Assembly (NCBI RefSeq): GCF_041381155.1
Contig: NC_091134.1
Coordinates: 40,135,338 to 40,199,337, forward strand
Length of the DNA: 64,000 nt
From: Argopecten irradians
Lineage: Eukaryota; Mollusca; Bivalvia; Pectinida; Pectinidae
Reading direction: 5' to 3'
Of the stretch, positions 47,530-58,324 are shown in pieces (the stretch's first letter is position 1; every line of letters starts with the position of its first letter). The position numbers and the translations under genes were made by a program. The notes under the pieces are model-generated. The model did no database searches. It was not told the DNA's origin and was given only the letters and a program-made list of their open reading frames with translations.

Positions 47530-48180
47530 AACTTCTTCACAATATCAGAAAGGCCCACTGATATTTGGTCTGCGGCATGCTAGAAAGAAGGGCTGCCAAG
47601 TTTGTTCAAATGATTTACCTTGATTTACATTCAAGGTCACAGGGATCAAAAAGGCTAAAAAGCTTTAAAGATATGCTGGAATAAAAGGCTTACAAGTTTG
47701 TTCAAATAAATGACCTTGACTGCCATCCAATGTCACAGGGGTCAAAAAGGCTATAACTTTAAACAACTTTTTGTGAATAACTAAGAGGCCTAGAGAACTG
47801 ACAATGGGCTTGTGACATGCTGGAATGAAGGGCTACCAGGTTATTCAAATAAATGACCTTGGCCACCATTTAAGGTCACAGGGGTCAAATAGGCTAAATT
47901 CTTTTAACAACATCTTGCGAAGGCCTGGAGAACTGGTGTTGGGCCTGTGACATGCTGGAATGAAGGGCTACAACATTCAATGACCTTGACTGCCATTTTA
48001 GGCCACAGGGGTGAAACAGGCTTAAATATTTAAAACGACTTGTGAGTAACTAAGAGGCCTAGAGACCTGATATTAGGTCTGTGACATGCTGGGATGAAGG
48101 GCTACCAAGTTTGTTCAAATGAATAACCTTGACCTGCATTCAAGTTCAAAAGTCATCAAGTTAAAGAGTTCTTTTTATTG
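47530..48180 (+). repeat. Minisatellite, about five units of roughly 135 bases
   Basis: The unit core tgacatgctggaatgaaggg occurs (with changes) at 47573, 47671, 47813, 47948 and 48082, followed by 'ccaagtttgttcaaatga', a 'tgaccttgac' motif, 'ggtcacaggggtcaaa' and 'taagaggcctagagacctg'. Spacing is 98, 142, 135 and 134 bases, so one unit is truncated. Units are diverged. I know this repeat type from bivalves. Confidence 0.85.
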
Positions 48181-49306
48181 CCTTAATTATTTACCATTAC
48201 TATTTTTTTTAAATGCTGTATTGTGCCAATAGTCAGATGATCATTACGACTCATGATCCTTTTGTTGTTACTTGCATTTAATTTCTTGTCTTGATACCGG
48301 TAATTCTTTTAGTATCTGCCTTTCCTTCTGTAGTTGATCTATACCACTGAGTTCATCCAGAAAGTTTTACATGTAAATTGTAGATATTGCATATAGTTCC
48401 TTATCAATGCTATCTGTAAACAACATTTGAAATATAAGCCATGAAACTTGTGAAAAGCAATATCATTATCTGTTATTATACGCCATATAGGGATATACAT
48501 GTGTCAGATTTTACTTCGCTCTTTAATTGAGTCTTAAGGAAAGTTAGCTTGTTTCCCTTGTTGTCATTTTCTAGCAAATAGCTTTTAGCTATATGTCTCC
48601 ATGACCTTGTCCTCAAGATCAATAATAAAAAAATGTTAATTACACTTTCACTTCTCTCTGAGGAGATTAGATAGGAACACATTTTTTAACTCGTAGGTTC
48701 CAGTGATTTTCATTTTTGCTACAAAAAATGTACCATCCCAGGATGGTAGCTATTAGAATCGGTCGCTTTGCCTGCCATGTTGTTGGGATTTCACGTGGTT
48801 ATCAATCTGTTCACTTTGATTGGCTGGCCAAAATGATTTACGTGTGTTGATTGGTTACTTGTTGTTGGAAGATTTCATGTGTGTAAGGGTTACCAGTGAG
48901 GAAATGATTGCAAACACATTATCATCAGATAAACCCAGAGAAGTCTTAATGTTTTTTCTGGTTGTCGGACATTATTCTCAGAAATCACACAAGGCGTCGC
49001 AACACGTACTAAATAGAAACATTGTCGGGAGCGCGTGGAGCATCTATATATAGCCTAACTAGTACTGTTAGCAAGATGATCATGACCTACTTGTAAGAAC
49101 TGTCTGTTCATCGGAGATGCTAAAACAAAATTAGGCTTTACTTAGGGGATATTTGTGGAACTGTATGCGCTAAAGTTAAGTACAGTTTTAAACGAAATAT
49201 TATGCTTGTTTCTATGCGTATACTATGTATTTCACCAACTTGTCCAAGTACATGTAAATGTATATCAGTACAGTGTATATTTTACGGAAAACTTGTTTGC
49301 ATAAGG
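48181..49306. other. Non-coding part of the insertion
   Basis: No gene, RNA or repeat is recognised. ORFs 48476-48682 (-) and 48820-49053 (+) have no domain. Confidence 0.5.
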
Positions 49307-49544
49307 AAAAGGCCCACTACACCCGCTAAACAACTTTATTAAAATAAATAAAACGTTAAGTTTCATAACACAGGTCAAGTTTCATAACACAGGTCATATT
49401 ATGTTCCTAGCGTCGTCATAATTACAACGCGTTAGTAGACCATTTCTGCGCCACATGGTAAAAATTCAATTTATTATGTTATAATTGTTTTAAAAAGACT
49501 TTTATTTCTTTTTTGTTTCTGAAAGGTAGCCTAGTGGCCTTTTC
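49307..49544 (-). mobile_element. MITE, 'AAAGGCCCACTAC' family, internally deleted copy 3
   Basis: Ends aaaaggcccactac / gtagcctagtggcctttt. The interior (aataaataaaacgttaagtt, then gcgtcgtcataattac) matches the middle of 43362-43776 in reverse orientation but is much shorter. A 20-base tandem duplication (aagtttcataacacaggtc, twice) lies inside. Confidence 0.7.
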
Positions 49545-49809
49545 ATGAATATCATGAAGTTGATAATCTTTTACATTGAATGTGAAAAGCATTTGAATTA
49601 TCATTCTTCAAAAATGAATTGTCATAAGAACGATGGCAGCTAACTGTGAACAGAACAATTCGTCAAGCTTTCCTATCTTTGCTTCCTTATAAATAATGCT
49701 GTATGGTAGCCTTCTTAGCTTTTTGGGAAGCTAAAACTTGTTTTTTATGTCTACTCGTCTGAATACCTGCAAATTAACTTTTATCACTTGCCTTAAGCTC
49801 CCAGTACTT

Positions 49810-50127
49810 TCAGTACTTTGATTTAATGCTTGCAATCGCAACATTAGTTGGTGTATCGGCTCTTATCAGATCTGCAATATGACTATATCCAGCGTTTTGG
49901 ATTGCACCGAAGAATGACTTAAAAGCACGGGGACCCCTTTTCATCAAAACAGAAATTAAATCCTGGCATCTCTCTTTCCGTGTTTTGTCGGTATTCGTCG
50001 CCAGTTCACAATCATTTTCGGTAAGTACTCCGTCCTCATACAAATCATCCACGATATGCTTCGGCTCCAAGTCGTTCACAAGCTGTACGTAGTTCCGTTT
50101 TAGCTTAGCCTTGTGAATAGGATCCAT
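49810..50127 (-). CDS. CARD-only ORF left by the split of CARD-TPR copy 2
   Basis: It is 105 residues: the first 100 are the intact first CARD of the CARD-TPR protein, apparently unchanged from 4445-4744, then five residues (IKSKY) read from the inserted DNA and a stop. The start codon, upstream splice acceptor and 5' region are all retained. If transcribed, it would give a single-CARD protein like the known CARD-only regulators of caspase signalling (a functional analogy only). It may equally be an unexpressed pseudogene fragment. TTTATT on plus (AATAAA on minus) occurs near 49502. Confidence 0.5.
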   Translation of the reverse strand: MDPIHKAKLKRNYVQLVNDLEPKHIVDDLYEDGVLTENDCELATNTDKTRKERCQDLISVLMKRGPRAFKSFFGAIQNAGYSHIADLIRADTPTNVAIASIKSKY

Positions 50128-51755
50128 AATAAACTAGATTTCTGTAATGAAAATGATAAAACTAATATGACATATTATAGCAGTGATCCATTCTGTGTTT
50201 ATCACACACAAACGAATCCGCTTTACCAGTATTCGATTTCACAGCATTAAGCTTCTTGGATATGTAAATGTAACTATTTATTCTTATCAAATATTGTTTT
50301 TGGAAGGATTTTATTAATTAATCCAACAAATATGCACATTTTTGTCTTTAATATGATATTTTTCTTTTCTTTAATGCAGATTTTCATATTGAAATAACAG
50401 AGGTGACATCACATACCAACTAATTAAAGTAAGCGAAATTGGTGTTTTTCGTTATTCAGATATTGGTACTTTTAATGATTATAAACGCATATTATATAAA
50501 TCAGTATTACACATCAACGTTCATTTCAACATAGGCGAAATTCATATAGAAACAAAAAAATATTCTACAGAGATCACTGAAAAAAATAATGGGGGCACAT
50601 TACTTTCAAAAGAATACGGTTCTCTGCTTCATGTCAGGTTAATTTAGAAGCAGCTTTAGCCTGCTTCTTGTCTCTATTTGCACCTGTCCTAAATAAAACT
50701 TCCCATTTATATTCAGATGTCGATCTTTCTCTAAGAATGAAAGCGAGACAAAATCATACGCACCATATGACATTAGCAGACATGGAACTTTATTACATGC
50801 GTATCCTATATCAGGAATGTAGGGGCTTATTATTATGCAGACAAAACGAAAACAAAGACAAAGGTTACATTAAACATGTTAGGAACAGATTCAAAACTTT
50901 CCTACCACTTCACTACGTATAGTAAGTGTCAGGCCAAACGATGTGTAATATTTTGGGCTGTATAGCGAGACAATTGTATTAAGATTCCGCCACTTACGCC
51001 TATATCCTCCTATATATACACACATATATCACAATGCATCATATATCCCAAGCGTGTGAAGACACAGACTACACATTTACGTCGATGTCTACATATTAAC
51101 AGTCGTCGTTACTGCATGTTACAGTTAGTAGAGATTTAATTCGGATTATGCCATTACGTCTGCTGATGTTTACATGTTTCATCGTTTCATACAATAACTC
51201 CTTACACTATTGTAAACTTAGAGGAAGCATCACTTACATACAGAACGTAGTAGTGAGTTAATGTGTTGTCCATCCATACTCCTCACACACATTCCCATCA
51301 TGTAACAGCCGTTACGTCATCCTGGTATTGTGTTGTGGTTGTATCATGTAAAAGACTACTTCCAGTTCAGAGTTGAACTCTTCATTTATTCTATGATGAG
51401 TACAGTACACATGCATTGTAGGCGTGAGTGTCTGTCAGTGTGTGTAGCACAACCACACATAGAGATCATATGTGTAAGGTCACTGTTACAGGAAGTATCA
51501 AAAGTATCAAATGTGACATCCTATATGGTAAAAGAATGGCCATTTAGGCAATGATATTTGTAAACGTTTCAGTGGATTCATGACTCTCTCTAAGCAAACA
51601 CGATTTTTTTTTTATTTTTAAATAAAGGGTTTTACAGGGATAGCTATGAACTATCTTTTCTTTTTAGTAAGGACTTTGTTTAAATTCGCAGAACTTTTCG
51701 TTTCAGACCAAATAGTTATTAATAGTTTCAAAAATAGCAAATCTTCAAAAGAAAT
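50128..51755. other. Upstream region of CARD-TPR copy 2
   Basis: Very similar to 4745-6385, with small indels (50576-50600). It ends at the left junction of the DIRS element. The ORF 50668-50922 parallels 5215-5547 and is not considered a gene. Confidence 0.6.
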
Positions 51756-51773
51756 TTTCATTTCAGTAATACG

Positions 51774-51924
51774 TTACCATAACTTTAGTATGCAAATACG
51801 CTACCTACACCCATCTTTGTAGCCCCAACAAACATAAGATTTGAGAATCCCGTCTCCCTACCGTACCTCATCTCGTACTCGACGAGAGTAACATAGAGTG
51901 GTCTCCCTTCCTCTTTCCTTTATG
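51774..51924 (+). repeat. DIRS left inverted terminal repeat
   Basis: About 150 bases from gttaccataactttagtatg to ctttatgg. They are the reverse complement of 58325-58479 with very few differences until the inner edge. Confidence 0.9.
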
Positions 51925-52343
51925 GCGCTACACAGCTCGGACGGCAATTGCATTATGTCTATTTCCTTTCGCTGTTAGGTCCATTTGTTTGACGTTTTAG
52001 TCAAGTTTTTTCACACATTCAGTTGTGTGTTTACCCATCTGCCATGTGTTGTTGTCTTTTTGTACTGTCATTCGTTTTTTGTGCCTTTTTCGACCGTTTT
52101 TTGACTGCTTCCACGTGCTCGCCGGTGTTCCGTGCGATCCGTCATTACTGGTGACGTCTCACTGTTTCCGGTTTGTTTACGTTTGTTTTTTGTTCGGTTT
52201 TTCGTCACTGAGGCTTCGTTGCCGTTTTTATTAGGTAAGATTTGTGTCACCTAACACTGTTTTTTTACGTGTTTAGTGTGTGTTGCTTATATTTTACGTT
52301 TTTGACGTATTTTTCTTACCTTGTTTACGTAATTGTCGTTGTA

Positions 52344-54848
52344 ATGCCTGGTATGTCCCGCTCGGGTCAGTGTCAGGGGTCTGCTCATGGGTGTTCCCAT
52401 TTCTATGAGGAACGGGACCCACATGATGCATGTCCCCTATGTCGCCCTTGTCATGAGTCCTCTCCTTGTGAACTTTGTCCAGTTGGAGAGGCTCTTGGCC
52501 AGGCCAGCATTACACCAAGGCGATCTTCGTCCTCCCGTAAGAGGGATTCGTCCTCATCTTACGGGAGGAGAAGGAAGCAGGCTTCTAGTTCTGTTTCTGT
52601 TCCTGTCTCGGTAGTTCCTGTCTCTACAGGTTCTTCTCGAGATCAGGGGGTGGTCCCTCCTGTCCAGGATGTTCCTGGAGTAGGGGAGGGGCAGCCTGAC
52701 CCTGACGTTTCTCGGTCTAGGGTCGAATTGGCTGGGAATGCTCGTAAGCTTCCATGCTTGCCTTCGGGTAGGGACTACCAGCCGCCGGTCTCTGACGTTG
52801 TCAGCGGCTCCGGCATTCCAGGTGGTGTTGCTGTTGGGGGCGGTCTTGATGCCGGACCTATTCGTCCGAGTTTGGGTTCAGGGACTACAGACTTCCTTTC
52901 TGGTTTGTCCGTTTCCACTGGGATTAGTGATGCGCAGCTCTCTAACCCCGGCATCAATTCTGGTCCAACTTTCCCTCCCGTCCAGTTACCTGGTCCCGGT
53001 CCTATTAGGTCCGCTCCTGAGTGTGCTGGCTCGGTTTTCCCAGGGGGTCATCCTCAGGGTCCTGGGTTTGTTGGTCAGGTGTCCGATTTTCGGCCTCCTT
53101 TTCCCCCTGGCTTAGGGTATACGGGTGCCTGCGGGCAACCATCCTTGGGCCCCCCAAACCAGCCTGCGGATGGTTTTGGGTTTCAGCAGCATCCCGGCAG
53201 TTATGGGCCTAGCCCATACATGTCCGGGTTTCCACTTGGAGGGAGTGGTGGTCCAACCTCGTCCTTTGGTCAGGTTGGCCAGCCCCAGTCTCAGGCAGGC
53301 CAGTTTGGCCAGTTCTGGGGTCACTCCCAACCCACGGGACCTTTTCCGTATTTTCAGGGATACGGTTTTAACCCCATGGCTATTCCTTCTTGGAACCCTT
53401 GGGGTTTGGTCTCTCCCTCGCGGAGACCTGTCAGCGGTTCGGTTGCTCCCCCCCAACCTACTGCTGCTTCGGGTGCCGTTACGGCCGGTCCTAGAAAGGT
53501 TCGCCGGACCTTTAGGACTTCTGCTTCTCGTGCAGTCCCGTTTGTCTCCGAGTCCAAGGGTCGAGCTTCGACCGTTAGGTCGAAGCCCTCAGCTTCTGTG
53601 GTTAGGAGTTCGGCTCCTAAACGCCACTTGTTGGAGCCTGCTCAGGAGAGTTTTCCTGAGTCTGTCTCTTTTGCTGGCCCTTTTCTCCCCGTTGGGACCT
53701 CGGGTCCAGGCAACGAGGAGGATATGGACTGTGAGGTCGTGGGTTCGGCAGAGGATGATGATGTTGTTCATCTCTCCCCTGGCTGCTCCGATATTGACCA
53801 ATCTGGTTTGTCGGATGCAGATCCTCAGGTTGAGGATTTCCAGGAGGAGGGTGACCTCGAGGCTGCTGAGGTGGATGCCCAGCAGGTTTTGTCTGGGATG
53901 CGGGCCCTTAGGGCCGATGTATCTCGGATTCTCGGGGCGGAGGTTTGCCCACCACCTTCCGCATCATCCATCCCGGAGTCCACCACCCTTTTGGGTTCTT
54001 TGGTGGCTCCACGGGCATCTGCTCAGTCAGATCGCTCACTGCCAGAAGGCACTATTGTGTCTTCAGCTCTGGCCACTGCCCAGTCTCGAGTTATGGAGAA
54101 GAATTCTTCTTCATCTCGCACGCCTGGGTTTGCCGGGTTGCAGCTCAGTGTTGGTGATTTATCAGAGGTTCAGGCCTCTGATTATGCCATTCACGATGGA
54201 CTGCTGTCCTCTCAGCCAGCTAAGCTGGAGTCTAGAGAATTGGCAGCTTGGCCCGGCAAGTCAGTGGACCAGGTGGTGTTCGGCTCCAAGGAGCACCACA
54301 AGATGGAGAGGCTGCTGCGCCTTTCCATTCAAATTCTGTCTTATATAGACTTTCTGACGGTTAGTCTATATAGGGTATCCGATGTGCCTGAGGGTCGGAT
54401 ATCTGAGACAGAGCAGGCCGACATTCAGGACAGAGTTACCTCTGCCCTGAACAGGGCATTGAGAGCCTTGGCGTCTTTACAGGTGTCATTGCTCGCCAAT
54501 GTCTTGTTGGCTAGGCGTTTTTCTGTGTTGAAAAACCGCCCGGTCGAAGAACCTTACCGGTCCCGATTGTTGACTGCCCCCTTCTCTGGGTCCACTCTTT
54601 TTGGAGGGACTCTTCCTTCTGTTCAGAAGGATTTGAAGGAGGACTCGGTCGCTTCTGCCCTTCTTTTGAAGAGATTGCAGACCGTGAAGGCCAGTACCTC
54701 GCAGGGGTCCGTGCCTCCCAAGAAGAAGGCTAGAACTTCAGCTCCTCAGTCTACTGCACAGCCGAAGTCGAAGCCTTACTTCAAGGGCAACAAGGGGAAG
54801 GGTAAGAAGGGCAAGAACCCTCCTGGGGGTAAGAAGAAGAGTTCCTGA
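52344..54848 (+). CDS. gag: DIRS Gag-like protein
   Basis: 834 residues from the ATG at 52344; the frame is open further upstream but without a better start. The N-terminus has a Cys/His cluster (HGCSHFYEERDPHDACPLC, CRPCHESSPCELC) typical of DIRS ORF1, probably zinc-binding. A long Pro/Gly/Ser/Gln-rich disordered region follows (about 100-400), then an acidic stretch (GNEEDMDCEVVGSAEDDD), a helical region, and a Lys-rich tail (KGNKGKGKKGKNPPGGKKK) suited to nucleic-acid binding. Family knowledge: DIRS ORF1 is a structural, RNA-packaging protein. The frame is intact although RT and YR are broken. The following RT frame overlaps its end in the +1 frame. Confidence 0.85.
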   Translation: MPGMSRSGQCQGSAHGCSHFYEERDPHDACPLCRPCHESSPCELCPVGEALGQASITPRRSSSSRKRDSSSSYGRRRKQASSSVSVPVSVVPVSTGSSRDQGVVPPVQDVPGVGEGQPDPDVSRSRVELAGNARKLPCLPSGRDYQPPVSDVVSGSGIPGGVAVGGGLDAGPIRPSLGSGTTDFLSGLSVSTGISDAQLSNPGINSGPTFPPVQLPGPGPIRSAPECAGSVFPGGHPQGPGFVGQVSDFRPPFPPGLGYTGACGQPSLGPPNQPADGFGFQQHPGSYGPSPYMSGFPLGGSGGPTSSFGQVGQPQSQAGQFGQFWGHSQPTGPFPYFQGYGFNPMAIPSWNPWGLVSPSRRPVSGSVAPPQPTAASGAVTAGPRKVRRTFRTSASRAVPFVSESKGRASTVRSKPSASVVRSSAPKRHLLEPAQESFPESVSFAGPFLPVGTSGPGNEEDMDCEVVGSAEDDDVVHLSPGCSDIDQSGLSDADPQVEDFQEEGDLEAAEVDAQQVLSGMRALRADVSRILGAEVCPPPSASSIPESTTLLGSLVAPRASAQSDRSLPEGTIVSSALATAQSRVMEKNSSSSRTPGFAGLQLSVGDLSEVQASDYAIHDGLLSSQPAKLESRELAAWPGKSVDQVVFGSKEHHKMERLLRLSIQILSYIDFLTVSLYRVSDVPEGRISETEQADIQDRVTSALNRALRALASLQVSLLANVLLARRFSVLKNRPVEEPYRSRLLTAPFSGSTLFGGTLPSVQKDLKEDSVASALLLKRLQTVKASTSQGSVPPKKKARTSAPQSTAQPKSKPYFKGNKGKGKKGKNPPGGKKKSS

Positions 54849-54864
54849 CTCTTTTTCCCCCTCC

Positions 54865-56567
54865 TTGGCCATTCCAGACGAGGGGTCTGTTCTGGAGGAC
54901 TCCGCTCCTCCAGTTTTAGATTCCGGTCCTTCTCCCGCAGGATTCAGTTTCGGGTTAGGAAGCGATTCTCCCGCCTGGGAGGGTCTCGATCTTCCTCGTC
55001 CCGATCTTCCTGTAGGAGGTCGTCTGTCCTTCTTCCTCCCAGAGTGGAAGGAAATCACAGAGGACACATGGGCCTTGTCTGTGGTCAAGGAGGGGTTGGG
55101 CATTCCCCTCTTGCGGGATCCGCCCTTGGCATCAAGACCTATCTTCTTCCCTCCTCCGGGGGATCCAGAAAAGGCACTTGCCATCCAGGAGGAAGTAAGG
55201 ACCATGCTTTTAAAGGGCGCGGTCGAGGAGGTGCCTATGGTGGAATGCACTCCGGGCTTTTATTCCAGAATGTTTCTGGTTCGGAAAAAGTCCGGAGCTT
55301 GGCGTCCCATCATAGATCTAAGCGGCCCTGCAGGTAGGGCGTTAGAATTGTACCTGCTCACTTCAAGATGGAGACTCCACGGAGCATCATAGCTTCGGTG
55401 AGAGAGGGGATGTGGGCTACTTCAGTAGATCTGAAGGATGCCTACTTCCACATTCCCATCAAGAAGTCGGCACGGAAATTCCTCCGTTTCACTTGCAACG
55501 GGAAGGTTTTTCAGTTCCGGGCCATGCCTTTCGGGCTCACGACAGCTCCTTTGGTTTTCACCAAGCTGCTGCAGGTTGTCGTGGGGTTTCTGCACTCCAG
55601 GGGAATAGATGTTCACATCTATTTCGACGATTCCCTCATGCTCCACCTAGTGCGGGAATCTTTGGTGCAGAACACCCGTCTGGTCCTGAAACTTTTGCTC
55701 AAAGTCGGCTTCATTCCTTCCAGAGAGAAGTCCGAGGTCTCCCCTTCTCGAGACTTTGTCTTCCTGGGAAACCGTTTCAACACGGTTCAGGGCATTGCCC
55801 TTCCACCTTTGGAGAAGTTCGAGAAGGCCAGAGATCTTGCTCTGACCTTCATCAGTTGGTCACACGTCCAGGTGCGTTGGTTTCTCAGTTTTCTGGGTTA
55901 TCTCAACTCCCTGGCAGATATAGTCCCGCTTGGGAGACTTCACATCAGACCTCTCCAGATGTTTCTCCTCGCGAACTGGGTTCCTGCCAGCAGGGAATGG
56001 GAGGCTTGGCTTCCTCTCAACCAGTCCGTGAAGGAGTTTGCACGGTGGTGGACTCTCAAAGACAATGTTCTACAGGGGGTTCCGTTGTCCAAGCCAGCTC
56101 CCACCATGACCTTGTTCACGGACGCGTCCATGACAGGTTGGGGGGCTTACCTCGATGGCCATTGCCGGTCGGGGGAATGGTCTGGGGATCAGCTCTCCGA
56201 GCACATCAATGTGCTGGAGATGAGGGCTGTTCTGTTGGCTTTGCAGGCTTTTCGAAAGATTCTGCATTCCAAGGTGGTTTGTGTGGCTACGGACAACTCT
56301 ACAGTTGTCGCGTATCTGGAGAGACAGGGGGGGACAAGGTCCCACGTCCTTTGTGCCCTCGCTATCCGTGTTCTTCTTCTCTGTCAGGAAATGCAGTTGA
56401 CTATTCTAGTCAAGCATCTTCCAGGCAGGTTGAATGTTCTGGCGGATACTCTCTCCAGGCGCCGCCAGCCGGTTCTGACAGAATGGCAACTAAATCCCTC
56501 GATCTTCGAGGGCATTTTGTCAGGTGTGGGACAGGCCTCATATAGACCTTTTTCGCCACTTCCCTGA
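54865..56567 (+). pseudogene. DIRS reverse transcriptase / RNase H, frameshifted
   Basis: The N-terminal part (54865-55324) shows RLSFFLPEWKEITEDTWAL and GFYSRMFLVRKKSGAWRPII. At 55325-55358 a 34-base foreign patch replaces the expected short segment and changes frame. From 55359 the RT continues: ATSVDLKDAYFHIPI, FRAMPFGLTTAPLVFTKLL, and the catalytic box VHIYFDDSL (YFDD). RNase H follows: LFTDASMTGWGAYLDG, HINVLEMRAVLLALQAF, ATDNSTVVAYLERQGG, LPGRLNVLADTLSRR. After another frame change near 56560, the usual DIRS downstream block (VPDQLAWAVDALSLDWEG) appears in the frame of 56597-57061. There is no ATG at the start; DIRS RTs are often expressed by overlap or slippage. Confidence 0.9.
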
Positions 56568-56859
56568 ACAACCAGCTGCCAACCTTTGTCTCTCCGGTGC
56601 CAGACCAATTGGCTTGGGCTGTGGACGCGCTATCTCTGGATTGGGAGGGGATGCAGGCTTATGCATTCCCTCCATTCAACCTGGTGGGCAGGGTTCTACA
56701 GAAGTTTCGGACGCATCATTGCTCCCTCCTTCTGATAGCGCCCCTGTGGCCGAGACAACCATGGTTTCCGGAGCTATTGTCGTTTCTGGTGGATGTTCCT
56801 CTGGTTCTTCCACTCAGATCCAATCTCCTGCGCCAGCCTCGGTCACGGACGATGCATTC

Positions 56860-57960
56860 ACGTCCCGAGATCCTCCACCTTCACGCGTGGAAGCTATCTC
56901 AGGAGGCCTCGCTCAGGCAGGCTTTTCTTCGGACGTGTCAGCCCGCATCGCCCGATCAATTAGGTCTTCCTCTTCTGCCGTCTACCAGTCACGCTGGAAG
57001 ATCTTCTGTGATTGGTGTTTCGGCAGGAAGATTGATCCTATCAAGGCTTCTGTCCAGCTGATTGCAGATTTCCTTCTCTATTTATTTAGGGAACGGAATC
57101 TCGCCTCTGGTACTATTGCGGGATACCGCACGGCTATTGCCAGTGTACTGTCTTTTCATGATAGACGAGAGGTAGGTTCTTCCACCTCGTTGTCTGCTTT
57201 GATTAGGGGCTTCAGTCTGGACAGGCCTAGGGTACGGCAGTTAGCTCCACAGTGGAACCTAGCTCTTGTGTTAGAGTCACTGAAGGGGGCTCCTTATGAG
57301 CCTTTGGGGTCTGTCTCCCTAAAGTTTTTAACTTTTAAGACTGTCTTCCTGCTTGCCCTTGCCTCAGGCCGTAGGAGGAGTGATATCCATGCTTTGTCTG
57401 TTCACTCTTCGTGCCTTCGTTGGGCCAGAGATAGCTCTGCCGTTACCCTTCTCACTGATCCTGCCTTTTTGGCAAAGAATCAGGTTCCTGGTTTTTTCGC
57501 CCGATCCCATTAGGATTCCTTCCTTGACAGTCTCTGTTGAGTCTGAGGAGAATGATCAGTTGCTGTGCCCCTGTCGAGCACTTAGGTTTTACCTTGATAA
57601 AACTAGGGGGGGCGAGGTACTCGATCTCGTCTATTCTTGCCCATTAAACAGGGTCAGCAGGATATCTCCTCCCAATCCATTTCCAGATGGATATGTCAGG
57701 TGATCAAGATTGCTTATGAGCTATCTAATGATCTATCTCGGGCGAAATGTAAGGTGAGGGCTCATGAGGTTAGAGCCCTTGCAGCTTCTTTGGCTCTCCT
57801 AAATGGGTCCTCATTCCAGGACATCATGTCTGCTGCCTTTTGGCGTGGTCAGTCTACTTTCACTGACTTTTACCTCCGGTCCCTGTCCTCTCATTCTGAG
57901 GGACTGTTTTCCTTGGGTCCAGTTGTGGCGGCTCAGTCTGTGACTGTTCCTCCGCCCTAG
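56860..57960 (+). pseudogene. DIRS tyrosine recombinase, two frameshifts
   Basis: The N-terminal SAM-like domain (IARSIRSSSSAVYQSRWKIF, LYLFRERNLASGTIAGYRTA) and the first catalytic Arg block (LLALASGRRRSDIHALSV, about 57352-57399) are in one frame to 57513. The central part (ENDQLLCPCRALRFYLDKT) is in the next frame to 57703. The third part (57637-57960) returns to the first frame with KVRAHEVRALAASLAL (H..R box at 57760-57777) and SAAFWRGQSTFTDFYLRSL (Trp and catalytic Tyr). All R-H-R-Y residues are present, but two compensating frameshifts break the chain. It would integrate circular DNA copies by site-specific recombination. Confidence 0.85.
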
Positions 57961-58172
57961 ACATGGTATTTTTTTTTTGGTTTTAACTGTATGCGGGCAG
58001 GCATCACGATGGTACTCCTCTATTCTCTGGGAGGTATTCCATTTTTTATCCCTTTCCTTTGAGGGGTTTCCTGGAACCCCGTTTTATTCTCCCTACTGGA
58101 GCTTGTCTCCTAGATTTGATGTTTGATTGGGCTGCCTGGCTTCGGACTCTCCACTACGGTAAGACGAATTCG

Positions 58173-58266
58173 CATACTAAAGTTATGGTAACGTATTACT
58201 GAAATGAAATTGAGGTTTTTCAATGTAAAACCAATTTTCATGATGTAATACTTACCATAACTTTAT
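58173..58266 (+). repeat. DIRS internal complementary region
   Basis: Its first half (catactaaagttatggtaac ... gaaatgaaa) is the reverse complement of the outermost left end (51756-51788). Its second half (ttgaggtttttcaatgtaaa ...) is the reverse complement of the outermost right end (58461-58521). It therefore encodes the joined ends of the circular intermediate, the diagnostic DIRS structure. Confidence 0.9.
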
Positions 58267-58324
58267 GGAGTCCCACCCTTCTGTTTCCTCCCCTTTCCTC
58301 CTCAGCCATTTTGCCCCTGTGGCT

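Larger units (their letters stand above)
42096..49827. other. 7732-bp insertion splitting the CARD-TPR gene of copy 2
   Basis: Compared with copy 1, 11 bases (4434-4444, between the two CARDs) are replaced by this block. It has no terminal repeats or target duplication and no protein-coding gene that I can recognise. Inside are a putative hAT-like TIR element, two 'AAAGGCCCACTAC' MITEs, a long hairpin, a SINE, a small TIR hairpin and a minisatellite. An 18-base palindrome taaggctatatagcctta lies 17 bases from its left edge. It looks like a piece of ordinary genomic DNA brought in by rearrangement rather than one transposon. Confidence 0.75.

Noticed and set aside
47530..48180. CRISPR-like array
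   Set aside because: Units are about 135 bases, diverged and contiguous; there are no short identical repeats with unique spacers, and the genome is eukaryotic.
42096..49827. Intron between the two CARDs in copy 2
   Set aside because: No GT-AG pair joins the CARD exons in frame: a stop follows five codons into the insert, the only good-looking donor (gcaagt) lies after it, and no acceptor precedes the second CARD.
53112..54348. Long antisense and alternate-frame ORFs over the DIRS gag region (e.g. 53125-54348 +, 53112-53456 -)
   Set aside because: Shadows caused by GC-rich sequence; the gag frame has the recognisable Cys/His cluster and Lys-rich tail.
55412..56545. 377-codon ORF overlapping the RT
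   Set aside because: Alternate frame of the RT/RNase H region; all catalytic motifs are in the frame of 55368-56567.
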